A DNA stretch of 64,000 nt from Tetragonia tetragonoides (GCA_038025085.1 CM076144.1:15469501-15533500), one strand, 5' to 3'. Shown: positions 12,005 to 23,929, counted from the first letter of the stretch. Program-made: numbers and translations. Notes: generated from the sequence alone by a model not told the origin.

Positions 12005-13341
12005 ATGTCAGGTAGTGTGCCCAAATTTGAAATTCCTTTGTTTGATGGTAAAATTAATTTTACTGTGTGGACGAGTACTGTTGAGGATTTGTTGGTTCAA
12101 CAGAATTTAGATGAGGCAAAGCCTACTGGTGTAACCGATGCCCAATGGACATCGAATAAGAAGAAAGTTGTCAGTACTATTAGATTAGCTATGGGTCAGG
12201 AGATAAAGTATAATTACTTGACTGAGACAGATCCAAAGAAGTTTTTGGATAAGCTCCAGAGTGTATATGCATCAAAGTCACTGATTAACAAGCTTTGTTT
12301 GAGATATGAGTTGTACCAGCTAAAGATGGAGCAAGGTACAGTGTTGCAGGACCACATTAATGATTTTAACCAGCTAGTATGTCAATTGAGAAATGTTGTG
12401 GAGAAGATCTCCGATCAAGAGGAGGCATTGTATTGTTGGCTTCACTACCTAAGTCCTACAGACCAATTGTGCAGACATTACTTGTAGGGAGGACAGAGAT
12501 TACGCTAGATGAAGCAATGACAGTGTTGAGAGAGAATGATCGGATGATGTTGCAAGTTGATGGTATCTCTTCAGGTGATGGAGGAGATAGAGTACTAGTT
12601 GCGGAGGTGTCTGAAAGAGAGAGGAATCTTGAGAGAAGAGGAGGTGGCCCGAGAAGTAGATCGAAGTCGCGCGCGAGAGACTTTAGTAACTTGGAGTGTT
12701 ACTATTGTGGTGAGAAGGGTCATATTCAGAGTCGTTGCCCAAAGATGAGAGATGATTTGAAGAGTTTCAAGCAGCTGCAAGAGACGATGGGCAAGACCAA
12801 AATTGATGATGATAGCGGTTCCTCTAATGTGGCTATGTCTTGTGATGGTAATAAAGAGTTGTTCATGGCTAGTAACAATGAGGGAAAGGAAAGCCAAGAG
12901 AGTTGGGTGTTGGACTCCGGCGCTTCGGTTCACATTTGTAGAGAGCATGCTATGTTTGATAATTTGTGCCAAGATGGTGAGTATGGTGACATCAACATGG
13001 GGAGTGGCAAGATGAAGGTCAAAGGGATGGAAAGCATCCGAATTGAGCTCCATGGTGGTGTGACTAGAACCTTCCACAATGTGAGGTATGTACCCGATGC
13101 TCGTGTCAACGTGATTTCGTTGGGTGAGTTGACATCGCAAGGGTGTAGATACATTGGTACGGGAAGGTGGTGCAAAGTGTATCGTGGTGCTACTTTGATT
13201 GTGCAAGTAAGGAAGGCGGAGAACAACTTATGCTATGTTGAGGGTCATTGCGTAGGGAGGATCAAGACCGTGAAGAAGAAGGTCCATTTCTCGGACAAAG
13301 TGGAGATATTTGGTGATTTGGGTCGAGGGAGGATTTGTTGA
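12005..13341 (+). pseudogene. gag-protease pseudogene, array 1 copy 1
   Basis: Same protein as the intact copy at 60538: MSGSVPKFEIPLFDGKINF start, gag domain, zinc knuckle CYYCGEKGHIQSRC and retropepsin-like LDSGASVHIC. A single-base deletion near 12430 (GCATTGTATTG where other copies have GCATTGTTATTG) shifts the frame, so reading moves from the frame of 12005-12487 to that ending at 13341. It lacks the 12-bp duplication encoding an extra DEAL-type repeat near residue 38 that other copies have. The stop codon lies in LTR2. Confidence 0.88.
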
Positions 13342-14109
13342 GGTAACGCCCCAAATACCAAATAATATTTAGTTGTGTGTTATTTTATTTTAGTTTTGTA
13401 AAGAAAATAAAATAGAACAAAAAGAAAAAGAAAAATAAAAACACAAAAAAAAAAGAGAAAAAAAAAAGAGAAAGAAAATAAACCTGCGTGAGTTTGTGTT
13501 GTTGCCCAAGTTGTGGGCTATTATCTTTGTTGTGTTAGTTTGGCCCACTAATTACTAAGTGACAAAGGGCTTGGTAATATCTTAAGTTGCTGGAGGAGCA
13601 ACTATTAGAAGGTGAGACGGCAAAAATTTTGATTAAAGCCGTGAGATTTAGTGACACGGCCGAAACAAAAGAGTGAAGAGCCAAGTGAAAGAGACAAACA
13701 GAGAGTGAGAGAGATTGAGTATTTCTTCAAAGAGGTTTGTTCCGTTCACGGTTGATTTGGCTTGTTCGTGTGAAGGTAATTATAGTACTTGGATCGGTCA
13801 TCGATAGATATTTGTGGGTGTATTTTTGGGTTTGTGGGAGTACCAAATTGAGTTAGGGTTTGTCAATTTGTACTAGTACCAAAGATAGATAGTCTACTTG
13901 TTGTTTGATCTTGTGATTGTTGCCTTTGTACTCTTGATTATCATAGTGGATTATTGTTTAGTGCGTGGAGATCCCCACCGTGGTTTTTCCCCCAATTGAG
14001 AGGGGTTTTCCACGTGAAAATTGTCTGTGTTGATTTTGGGTTCTTGCACTTTATTTTTCCGATTATCTGTTGTTGTGATTGTGGGTAAATACCGTAGTTT
14101 TCCCCAACA
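13336..14109 (+). repeat. LTR2 of array 1
   Basis: 774 bp, from TGTTGAGGTAACGC to TTTTCCCCAACA, directly after the purine tract GGTCGAGGGAGGATT. It is shared by the units on either side. The first six bases supply the last codon and the stop of gag copy 1. Confidence 0.9.
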
Positions 14110-14111
14110 AG

Positions 14112-14123
14112 TGGTATCAGAGC
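14112..14123 (+). promoter_or_regulatory. Primer binding site, array 1 copy 2
   Basis: TGGTATCAGAGC two bases after LTR2, matching the initiator tRNA-Met primer site. Confidence 0.9.
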
Positions 14124-14194
14124 TTTGGTTGTAGAATCCGTGTGGTGGGAAAATTACTTTTTGTTGAAGGGACGAATTATTTTGTGCAAGTAAG

Positions 14195-15546
14195 ATGTCA
14201 GGTAGTGTGCTCAAATTTGAAATTCCTTTGTTTGATGGTAAAATTAATTTTACTGTGTGCAAGAGTATTGTTGAGGATTTGTTGGTTCAACAGAATATAG
14301 ATGAGGCTTTAGATGAGGCAAAGCCTACTGGTGTAACCGATGCCCAATGGACATCGAAGAAAAAGAAAGCTGTCAGTACTATTAGATTAGCTATGGCTCC
14401 GGAGATAAAGTATAATTACTTGACTGAGACAGATCCAAAGAAATTGTTGGATAAGCTCCAGAGTGTATATGCATCAAAGTCACTGACTAACAAGCTTTGT
14501 TTGAGATATGAGTTGTACCAGCTAAAGATGGAGCAAGATACAGTGTTGCAGGACCACATTAATGATTTTAACCAGCTAGTATGTCAATTGAGAAATGCAG
14601 CAGAGAAGATCTCTCCGATCAAGAGGAGGCATTGCTATTGTTGGCTTCACTACCTAAGTCCTACAGACCAATTGTGCAGACATTACTTGTAGGGAGGACA
14701 AATATTACGCTAGATGAAGCAATGACAGTGTTGAGAGAGAATGATCGGATGATGTTGCAAGTTGATGGTATCTCTTCAGGTGATGGAGGAGATGGAGTAC
14801 TAGCTGCGGAGGTGTCTGAAAGAGAGAGGAATCTTGAGAGAAGAGGAGGTGGCCCGAGAAGTAGATCGAAGTCGCGCGCGAGAGACTTTAGTAACTTGGA
14901 GTGTTACTATTGTGGTGAGAAGGGTCATATTCAGAGTCGTTGCCCAAAGATGAGAGATGATTTGAAGAGTTTCAAGCAGCTATAAGAGAAGATGGGGAAT
15001 ACTAAAATTGATGATGATAGCGGTTCCTCTAATGTGGCTATGTCTTGTGATGGTAATAAAGAGTTGTTCGTGGCTAGTAACAATGAGGGAAAGGAAAGCC
15101 AAGAGAGTTGGGTGTTGGACTCCGGCGCTTCGGTTCACATTTGTAGAGAGCATGCTATGTTTGATACTTTGTGTCAAGATGGTGAGTATGGTGACATCAA
15201 CATGGGGAGTGGCAAGATGAAGGTCAAAGGGATGGGAAGCATCCGAATTGAGCTCCATGGTGGTGTGACTAGAACCTTCCACAATGTGAGGTATGTACCC
15301 GATGCTCGTGTCAACGTGATGTCGTTGGGTGAGTTGACATCGCAAGGGTGTAGATACATTGGTACGGGAAGGTGGTGCAAAGTGTATCGTGGTGCTACTT
15401 TGATTGTCCAAGGAAGAAAGGCGGAGAACAACTTGTGCTATGTTGAGGGTCATTGCGTAGGAAGGATCAAGACCGTGAAGAAGAAGATCCGTTTCTTGGA
15501 CAAAGTGGAGGTATTTGGCGATTTGGGTCGAGGGAGGATTTGTTGA
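14195..15546 (+). pseudogene. gag-protease pseudogene, array 1 copy 2
   Basis: Homologous along its length to the intact copy at 60538. Two lesions are visible: a 2-base insertion near 14612 (GATCTCTCCGATC against GATCTCCGATC), and a nonsense change at 14983-14985 (CTATAAGAG against CTGCAAGAG) just after the zinc knuckle region. The protease segment with LDSGASVHIC follows in the same frame and ends GRGRIC-stop inside LTR3. Confidence 0.88.
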
Positions 15547-16303
15547 GGTAACGCCCCAAATACCAAATAATATTTAGTTGTGTTTTATTTTATTTTAGTT
15601 TTGTAAAGAAAATAAAATAGAACAAAAAGAAAAAGAAAAATAAAAACAGAAAAAAAAGAGAAAGAAAACAAACCTGCGTGAGTTTGTGTTGTTGACCAAT
15701 TTGTGGGCTATTACCTTTTTTGTGTTAGTTTGGCCCACTAATTACTAAGTGACAAAGGGCTTGGTAATATCTTAAGTTGCTGGAGGAGAAACTATTAGCA
15801 GGTGAGACGGCAAAAATTTTGATTGAGTAAAGCCATGAGATTGAGAGACACAGCCGAAACAAAAGAGTGAAGAGCCAAGTGAAAGAGACAAACAGAGAGT
15901 GAGAGAAATTGAGTATTTCTCCAAAGAGGTTTGTTCCGTTGACGGTTGAATCGGCTTATTTATGTGAAGGTAATAATAGTACTTGGATCGGTCATCGATA
16001 GGTATTTGTGGGTGTATCTTTAAGTTTGTGGGAGTACCAAATTAAGTTAGGGTTTGTCAATTTGTACTAGTACCAAAGATAGATAATCTACTTGTTGTTT
16101 GATCTTGTGATTGTTGCCTTTATACTCTTGATTATCATAGTGGATTATTGTTTAGTGCGTGGAGATCCGCACCGTGGTTTTTCCCCTAATTGAGAGGGGT
16201 TTTCCACGTAAAACTTGTCCGTGTTGATTTTGGGTTCTTGCACTTTATTTTTCCGACTATCTGCTGTTGTGATTGTGGGTAAATACCGTAGTTTCCCCCA
16301 ACA
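15541..16303 (+). repeat. LTR3 of array 1
   Basis: 763 bp, TGTTGAGGTAACGC to GTTTCCCCCAACA. The U3 hairpin present in LTR1 is broken here (GGAGGAGAAACT). Confidence 0.9.
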
Positions 16304-16305
16304 AG

Positions 16306-16317
16306 TGGTATCAGAGC
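16306..16317 (+). promoter_or_regulatory. Primer binding site, array 1 copy 3
   Basis: TGGTATCAGAGC two bases after LTR3. Confidence 0.9.
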
Positions 16318-16390
16318 TTTGGTTGTAGGATCTGTGTGGTGGGAAAATTACTGTATTTGTTGAAGGGAGGAATTATTTTGTGCAACTAGG

Positions 16391-16733
16391 ATGTCAAGTA
16401 GTGTGCCCAAATTTGAAATTCCTTTGTTTGATGGTAAAATTAATTTTACTGTGTGGAAGAGTACTGTTGAGGATTTGTTGGTTTAACAGAATTTAGATGA
16501 GGCATAGCCTACTGGTGTAACCGATGCCCAATGGACATCAAAGAAGAAGAAAGCTGTCAGTACTATTAGATTAGCTATGGGTCCGGAGATAAACTATAAT
16601 TACTTGACTGAGACAGATCCAAAGAAGTTGTTGGATAAGCTCCAGAGTGTATATGCATCAAAGTCACTGACTAACAACTTTGTTTGAGTTATGAGTTGTA
16701 CCAGCTAAAGATGGAGCAAGGTACACTGTTGCA
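16391..16733 (+). pseudogene. Truncated 5' gag fragment (copy 3a)
   Basis: Starts ATGTCAAGTAGTGTG and follows gag for about 340 bp, with in-frame stops (GTTTAACAG, GCATAGCC) and a base missing in AACAACTTTG. At TGTTGCA it jumps directly into the leader of a second gag start at 16740. It lacks the 12-bp duplication and shares GCTATGGGTC with copy 1, unlike copy 3b. Confidence 0.85.
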
Positions 16734-16739
16734 AATAGG

Positions 16740-18089
16740 ATGTCAGGTAGTGTGCCCAAATTTGAAATTCCTTTGTTTGATGGTAAAATTAATTTTACTG
16801 CGTGGAAGAGTACTGTTGAGGATTTGTTGGTTCAACAGAATTTAGATGAGGCTTTAGATGAGGCAAAGCCTACTGGTGTAACCGATGCCCAATGGACATC
16901 GAAGAAGAAGAAAGCTGTCAGTACTATTAGATTAGCTATGAGTCCGGAGATAAAGTATAATTACTTGACTGAGACAGATCCAAAGAAGTTGTTGGATAAG
17001 CTCCAGAGTGTATATGCATCAAAGTCACTGACTAACAAGCTTTGTTTGAGTTATGAGTTGTACCAGCTAAAGATGGAGCAAGGTATAGTGTTGCAGGACC
17101 ACATTAATGATTTTAACCAGCTAGTATGTCAATTGAGAAATGCAGAGGAGAAGATCTCCGATCATGAGGAAGCATTGTTATTGTTGGCTTCACTACCTAA
17201 GTCCTACAGGCCAATTGTGCAGACACTACTTGTAGGGAGGACAGAGATTACGCTAGATGAAGCAATGACAATGTTGAGAGAGAATGATCGGATGATGTTG
17301 CAAGTTGATGGTATCTCTTCAGGTGATGGAGGAGATAGAGTACTAGTTGCGGAGGTGTCTGAAAGTGGGAGGAATCTTGAGAGAAGAGGAGGTGGCCCGA
17401 GAAGTAGATCGAAGTCGCGCGCGAGAGACTTTAGTAAGTTGGAGTGTTACTATTGTGGTGAGAAGGGTCATATTCAGAGTCGTTGCCCAAAGATGAGAGA
17501 TGATTTGAAGAGTTTTAAGCAGCTGCAAGAGAAGATCGGCAAGACCAAAATTGATGATGATAGCGGTTCCTCTAATGTGGCTATGTCTTGTGATGGTAAT
17601 AAAGAGTTGTTCTTGGCTAGTAACAATGAGGGAAAGGAAAGCCAAGAGAGTTGGGTGTTGGACTCCGGCGCTTCGGTTCACATTTGTAGAGAGCATGCTA
17701 TGTTTGATACTTTGTGCCAAGATGGTGAGTATGGTGACATCAACATGGGGAGTGGCAAGATGAAGGTCAAAGGGATGGGAAGCATCTGAATTAAGCTCCA
17801 TGGTGGTGTGACTAGAACCTTCCACAATGTGAGGTATGTACCCGATGCTCGTGTCAACGTGATTTCGTTGGGTGAGTTGACATCGCAAGGGTGTAGATAC
17901 ATTGGTACGGGAAGGTGGTTCAAAGTGTATCGTGGTGCTACTTTGATTGTGCAAGTAAGGAAGGCGGAGAACAACTTATGCTATGTTGAGGGTCATTGCG
18001 TAGGGAGGATCAAGACCGTGAAGAAGAAGGTCCGTTTCTCGGACAAAGTGGAGGTATTTGGTGATTTGGGTCGAGGGAGGATTTGTTGA
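16740..18089 (+). pseudogene. gag-protease, array 1 copy 3b, single nonsense codon
   Basis: Reads open for 349 codons from MSGSVPKFEIPL through the gag domain, zinc knuckle CYYCGEKGHIQSRC and LDSGASVHIC protease site to MGSI. It is then stopped at 17787-17789 by TGA where other copies have CGA. The same frame continues to the usual GRGRIC-stop at 18089. It is the least damaged copy of this array, and its start lies only 7 bases after the end of the duplicated fragment 3a. Confidence 0.88.
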
Positions 18090-18188
18090 GTTAGCACCCC
18101 AAATACCAAATAATATTTAGTTGTGTTTTATTTTATTTTAGTTTTGTAAAAAAAAATAGAACAAAAAGAAAAAGAAAAATGAAAACAG

Positions 18189-18228
<40 letters not shown>

Positions 18229-18867
18229 GAAAACAAACCTGCGTGAGTTTGTGTTGTTTCCCAAGTTGTGGGCTATTACCTTTGTTGTGTTAGTTTGGCT
18301 CACTAATTACTAAATGACAAAGGGCTTGGTAATATCTTAAGTTGCTGGAGGAGCAACTATTAGAAGGTGAGACCGGCAAAAATTTTGATTGAGTAAAGCC
18401 GTGAGATTGAGAGACACAGCCGAAACAAGAGTGAAGAGCCAAGTGAAAGAGACAAATAGAGACGGAGAGAAATTGAGTATTTCTCCAAAGAGATTTGTTC
18501 CGCTCACGGTTGATTCGGCTTGTTCGTGTGAAGGTAATTATAGTACTTGGATCGGTCATCGACAGGTATTTATGGGTGTATATTTGCGTTTGTGGGAGTA
18601 CCAAATTGAGTTAGGGTTTGTCAATTTGTACTAGTGCCAAAGATAGATAGTCTACTTGTTGTTTGATCTTGTGATTGTTGCCTTTGTACTCTTGATTATC
18701 ATAGTGGATTATTGTTTAGTGCGTGGAGATCCGCACCGTGGTTTTTCCCCTAATTGAGAGGGGTTTTCCACGTAAAAATTGACTGTGTTGATTTTGGGTT
18801 CTTACACTTTATTTTTTCGATTATCTGTTGTTGTGATTGTGGATAGATACCGTAGTTTCCCCCAACA
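18084..18867 (+). repeat. LTR4 of array 1
   Basis: 784 bp, TGTTGAGTTAGCACC to GTTTCCCCCAACA. It has an expanded A tract at about 18188-18222. The outer target duplication CCTGA follows at 18868-18872. Confidence 0.9.
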
Positions 18868-18872
18868 CCTGA

Positions 18873-19171
18873 GAATGTGGAAAAAAACTCAAAAAACTTG
18901 TTTGGATGAAACTGATCTTCTTTTCCAGAAGATGAGAATGAGAATGAGATGTAATATCTCGTGATTTGAACATACCCTATTCAAAACTGAGCTTTTCTGA
19001 AGCAGTCTACTTCACCAATTGCTTTACAAAAAACTAAAATAACTCCCGTGTGCTTCATACTCCTGTGGCAAGTTTCATACAATCTACAAAGACATAAATT
19101 AGTTGATGTCCCAATAAGTTTTTTATATTGGTTGTACAAAGGGGGAGTACAAGAAATTATCACAGTGGTAA
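18873..19171. other. Spacer without recognised features
   Basis: Nothing beyond short chance ORFs is seen. Confidence 0.45.
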
Positions 19172-19812
19172 AGGTTTGTTCTTTTTCACTGATTCGATGT
19201 GATTCAGTAACATCTTGCCGCTTATTCTCACTTATTTATAAAAATTTGCCACTGATTCTAATTGTTTTGGTAAGGTCGTTTCACTCATTTCCACTGATTC
19301 AGTATGGTTCTACCACTGATTTAGTAATAAGGTGTTGCCATCGATTCTCCCTGATTCAGTAAGTGTCTACCACTTCCCACTGATTTAGTAAGTGTCTACC
19401 AGTGATTATGTTACTAGGGATGGGTTCATTTCCCTTGACACTAATTCGGTGTGGTCTGATTCTTACTGATTCAGCTAGGTCCTGCAGTTGCAGCTTTTAG
19501 TGAGCATTTCTTTGAGTAGCGTTCAGTTTGGAGCTTCTAACCCCGTCTTAAAAGTTGAAACTCTTACAAAAACTACTTGATCCAAACAGAGCTATTGAAA
19601 GCTTTTGGTATTCCCAAAAGCTAAAGTTTTCTCAAAAGCTCTCAAAAGTTGCGTGCCAAACATAACCTTATTTTCACTGATTCGATAAGATCTAGCCACA
19701 TATTCTTACTAATTTAGTAAGGTTTTGCCACTTATTATCACTGATTTAATAAGACACTACCACTAATTTCCATTGATTTAACAAGGTAAAATAAATGAAA
19801 AAGAACACACCT
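19172..19812. mobile_element. Family A MITE with an unrelated insert
   Basis: Left end GGTTTGTTCTTTTTCACTGA, right end GAAAAAGAACACACC. The interior has units such as CACTGATTCAGTAAGGT. About 180 bp at roughly 19483-19665 does not fit the repeat and looks like a separate insertion (AGCTTTTAG...CCAAACATAACC); no clear target duplication was found for it. Confidence 0.55.
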
Positions 19813-20055
19813 TTAAATACAAATAATGTGTTTTTTTTCCACATCATTGTATCGATTTGGTTCAGTTCGATTCATTTTAATAATGTTTGGCGGAGTTAAC
19901 TTCCGCGAAAACGAAACACATACACCCAAAGTAATTGCTAAACTCTTGGAATTTTTGTAGAATGTGAAGTAGCTTTTTTGTTTAAACGCTAAACCTAGGC
20001 ATACACATTGCTCCCACTTCAATATATCATTTGTTTTAGTGTTATCGGATATTTA

Positions 20056-20356
20056 GGTGTGTTTTTTTTCACTTATTAGACCTTACACAATCAGTAGAAA
20101 TCAGTGGCAAGACTTTACTGAATCAGTGAGGATCAGTGGAAGAACCTTACTCAATCCGTGAAAATCAGTGGCAGGGCCTATATTTCTACTCACAGAATCA
20201 GTTGCAAAACTTTATTGAATCAGTGGAAATCAGTTGCAGGACCTTACTCAATTAGTGAAACTTAGTAGCAAGACCTTACTCAATCAGTGGAAATTAGTAG
20301 CAGGACCTTACTCAATCAGTGGGAATCAGTGGAAATGAGTGGAGAAAAACACACCC
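20056..20356. mobile_element. Family A MITE with TTA target duplication
   Basis: 301 bp, GGTGTGTTTTTTTTCACTTA to GAGAAAAACACACCC, flanked by TTA at 20053-20055 and 20357-20359. The 3-bp TTA duplication and G-rich ends suggest the PIF/Harbinger superfamily. The interior is a minisatellite of ACCTTACTCAATCAGTGG-like units. Confidence 0.72.
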
Positions 20357-20359
20357 TTA

Positions 20360-21268
20360 ATATATCAGTTTGATCAAATCAAATGTTGGGATGTTAATAT
20401 TGCATTCTTGAATTTAGATTGACAAAAGAAGAAAGAAAAAACAAAAGAAAAAATAACATGGGTTATATAAGTACAATTTTGTTAAAGGGTTGAAATTGTA
20501 GTGAGAAATTCAACAAACGATCATTATGTCAGTCTTAATGGCTTATGACCTCTAGTTGTGTCATGTGTGGGGCTTCCAACCATTGATAGATACTCTACTA
20601 TTAGATAGTGCTGCTAGTGTTAGGTATTTTCACAAATCAAATTTTACAGCTCTTTGGTAAATGGAATTTCAGATGGATAATTCAGCTAAATAAGGTTTAA
20701 CTGCAGGGTAAAACAAGAGACCATGAAGGTTAAAGGAATTGTTTTCTTACCTTTTTACTTTTAACCATTAGTCGGTGAGTGCTTTCTGTTCATTCAATCT
20801 ATCATTAGTTGTTTTACAAAAGCCACATTGTATGGTAATTCGTATGGCTGGTTGTTGGTCTGATTTGATGTCATTTGAATGGAGATCTCATAATGTTGAA
20901 AAGGATAACACACTGTTGTCCTCTTCTCAGATTAAGTACGGAGTTTTATCTTTTGCAAATAATGATAGCAATAAGAATTTTCATATTGGGTTTATTTCGT
21001 TATTTTTACTTTGACCCTTGCAATTGTGTAAAGGTTGAACCTTTTTGTGCTACCTCCCTTCCTTGCTCCTTGAGGTTACTGGGTGCTCCTGGGTAATAGA
21101 GACACCCGAGAGAGGTGTTTTTCAATAAAGTTGATTGAATTGAAGTAAATTGAACTGGAATTTGAAATTAATAATATTTGAAAGAAAAAGTGATCATTGA
21201 ATTGAATTAAACTGAATTCCAATATAATGAACTGAATCGATCAAATTATTGAATAATAAGTGGAAAAA
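20360..21268. other. Spacer, AT-rich
   Basis: Overlapping short ORFs at 20775-21096 show no known domain. From about 21117 to 21260 there are GAATTGAA/AACTGAA repeats resembling family B MITE interior, without clear ends. Confidence 0.4.
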
Positions 21269-21527
21269 GGGTGTGTTTTCTAGATCTTACCCAATCAGTT
21301 CAGTGCAGTTTGAGAGTAATCAAGATTGAGTTCAATGATTTTCAGTTAAGTTCAACGATGTTCTGTTCACTTCAGCGGTGTCTATATCAGAAACATACAT
21401 TTTGTCGCAGATAGAAAGTGCGGTTCAATTCAGTTCAGTGGTGTTCAGTTTAGTTCAATTCGGTTTAGAACGTAGTGTTGAATTCAGTTCAGTTCAATTC
21501 TAAAGAACGCATCCAAAAGCACACCCA
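21269..21527. mobile_element. Family B MITE (TTCAGT minisatellite)
   Basis: Left GGGTGTGTTTTCTAGATCTTACC, right AAAGAACGCATCC or the adjacent GCACACCC. The interior has repeated GTTCAGTTCA-like units and a non-repetitive core GAAACATACATTTTGTC shared with other family B copies (38037, 42190). Confidence 0.55.
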
Positions 21528-21984
21528 TAACTGGGATAACCTGATTGAACTGCCAAATATTCAATTTGTACGACGCCTGAGATTATATATATATATCAAT
21601 TATTATTACTTGTAATCGACTCAATCTGATTCAACTACATACCCTATTACACCCTCGATATACGAATTAATCCAAATTCGTTTCAAAGTAATCCAAAGTC
21701 GAAATGAAAATGAATCGAAATCTATTCAAAACTAGAATATATTCTTTTCTTAATAAGTTTATTTTCAAAACGATTGAAAAATATCAATTAATTAAACATA
21801 AGAGTATCTTCGTCATTGATTTTTTTTCTAGAATTAGCTGTAAACTCAAAATTTACAAGATCGAAATATAAGAAATATAAATTTAGATGAGTTCAGGAAA
21901 TTGATCAATCAAACAAATGTTGAGTACAATGGAGAATCTTAAAGCTAGGGATTGTAGATACAATTTGATTGTTTACTGCGTCAT

Positions 21985-22310
21985 AATGGTTCGAACTCCT
22001 GCAAGCAAGCACCTCTTTTTTGAGTGTAACGTGACTCTAATCTTGAGGTATGGCGCAGAACGCTGATTTGATTAGGGATAACAAGAAGACAACTTGTCAT
22101 AGAGCAAGAATTGATCAAGTGGTTTATGCGTCATGTATGTGAAAGTTAAAAACCATCTACAATGCTTACAAAGAGCATCCCTAGCTGCCTGCATATATGA
22201 TTTGTGGATGGAGTGCAATGATAGAGTGTTTGGACATTTGAAAAAGTCTGTTGTTTAGATTTTGGACCAAATCCAGTTTTAGCAATATGTGCGATATTAT
22301 GATGTACTCT
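21985..22310 (+). pseudogene. LINE reverse transcriptase C-terminal fragment
   Basis: Broken reading frames give HLFFECNVTLI near 22015 and, near 22170, SLAACIYDLWMECNDRVFG followed by a stop. These match the zinc-ribbon C-terminus (zf-RVT type) that follows the reverse transcriptase of plant L1-type LINEs. No upstream RT domain is present, so this is a decayed 3' remnant. Confidence 0.5.
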
Positions 22311-23214
22311 AACTACTAAGGGAGATTAGTGAGAGATACTAGATTGAGAGAAGTTGTAATTGGGGTACTTTTATGTATGGTACACCCTCCTTATATTTTT
22401 TCCAAGGGTACCACATTGCGGGTGGCTTAAACCGATCAAAATTGGTGCGAACTTGACATAACTCACATAAGTACACTAACCTAGTTAGGTAAGTTGATAT
22501 AAGTTTAAAAGGATACACCTTAAGTACGAGCTGGTTTAAACCGGATAAAATTCCAATTGGACATAATCGTATCAGTTTGTTCATCCTTTCTTTTTCCCAT
22601 TTTCTATTTCAGCAACACAATTGATATTTTCTTTTATAGGCCCAAATTTAAATTTTTCTCATTTTTCTTTATAATTTTAAAATGTTTACAATTATTATTT
22701 TAGGTATGCCATTATCTGTTTTACTGCCTGGACCCTTTTTGAAAGAATTGGAATTTACATGCCGACAGTTCTACTAGTTGTTTGACTACTACTTCCGGGA
22801 TCGGATTTTACCCAATTTTGCATGTCCATAATGACCTGCACTCTCCACTTCCTTGTTATGAACGACAAAGTCTGCCAAAATTCGGTTTGAGCTGTTTTTA
22901 TTTTTTCTTTTTTTTTTCCCTGGTCAAATGAAAATTAAACTTTCAAGGTTCTTTTCTTCTTGTTACACCACCCACGCCAGTTACTTAAGTAGATGGACCC
23001 ACTCTTTTGCTGATTGAAAAGCTTTATAATGCCAATCAGAAATTCAGAATAGAGAGGAAAAAAAATATCTACTGACTACAGTTTTCATTCCAATAATATG
23101 TCAATGACAATAATGTCACAAGTGTCGCAAACAAGTCGGCGTACTCGTGAGCGACCTATAAATATAATCGGTCAAATCTCGCTTAATAATAATAAGTACG
23201 AATATCAACTTAAT
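22311..23214. other. Spacer without recognised genes
   Basis: A minus ORF at 22339-22584 has no recognised domain. The rest is AT-rich with no clear structure. Confidence 0.4.
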
Positions 23215-23236
23215 ACTCGTTTATTAATAAACGAGT
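23215..23236. repeat. Perfect 22-bp palindrome
   Basis: ACTCGTTTATT followed directly by its reverse complement AATAAACGAGT. The surrounding 23120-23440 has several GCTCAC/ACTCG motifs typical of decayed hAT-like fold-back repeats, but no boundaries could be set. Confidence 0.7.
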
Positions 23237-23514
23237 AAAAAAAAACAGTTGAGCATGAGAACTCCCTACTCGACCTCCTTCGAGTTCAATTAATGCTCAT
23301 TTAGTATTTTAATGGCCGGTTATAGTAATCACAAAGTTTGTGTACTTGCAAGTGGCGCAATGATATGCTCACTCAAAAATCGTTTAAACTCGCTTGATAA
23401 TAACAAGCCGATATGAGCACCATTATAATGATGCGATTAAAAAGTAAACTAAGAATGAGCACAACAATAATTGCTTCATCTCACCCCATTTCAAGCCTTA
23501 TATACGGCGTGTTA

Positions 23515-23730
23515 TTTTCCACTTACTGGATCTTATCCAATTAGTGAAAATCAGTGGCAAGATCTTACCCAATTAATAAGAATCACTGGCAAAACCTCAC
23601 TAAATCAATGGGAATCAGTGGCATGACTTTACCCAATCAGTGGAAATCAGTGACATGACCTTACCCAATCAGTGACATGACCTTACCCAATCAATAAGAA
23701 TCAGTGGGAATAAGTGAAAAAAAAGCACCC
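23515..23730. mobile_element. Family A MITE
   Basis: Left CGGCGTGTTATTTTCCACTT, right GTGAAAAAAAAGCACCC. The same bases TATA(C) lie just outside both ends. The interior carries CCTTACCCAATCAGTG units, two of them adjacent and nearly identical. Confidence 0.6.
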
Positions 23731-23856
23731 TATACATCTTAAAAAAAAACATTTCCAATTCGTGCAAAATAGATGCATGTAAAAGGTAGTGTAGTTGCCA
23801 ACCGAAAAACACTTAATAGAATGCAATTAAGTGCAATTGAACTAAACTGAACGAAC

Positions 23857-23865
23857 TATTATTAC

Positions 23866-23928
<63 letters not shown>
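23857..23928. repeat. TTA microsatellite
   Basis: About 24 TTA/ATT units, interrupted near the left end. Confidence 0.9.

Positions 23929-23929
<1 letters not shown>

Larger units (their letters stand above)
11152..18867 (+). mobile_element. Tandem array of gag-only LTR retrotransposons (4 LTRs, 3 internal regions)
   Basis: Order: LTR1, internal 1, LTR2, internal 2, LTR3, internal 3, LTR4, all in the same orientation. The outermost ends are flanked by the same 5-bp sequence CCTGA (11147-11151 and 18868-18872). This points to a single integration followed by multiplication within the site, probably by unequal LTR-LTR recombination. Each internal region carries a PBS for initiator tRNA-Met, a gag-protease reading frame and a purine-rich tract, with no integrase, reverse transcriptase or RNase H. 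This matches the TR-GAG class of non-autonomous plant LTR elements. Confidence 0.9.

Noticed and set aside
12595..13206. 203-codon minus-strand ORF, repeated at 14980-15453, 17343-17954, 61141-61794 and 63324-63977
   Set aside because: It is exactly antisense to the gag-protease frame in every copy, and its conservation follows from the gag sequence. It has no own start context or recognised domain.
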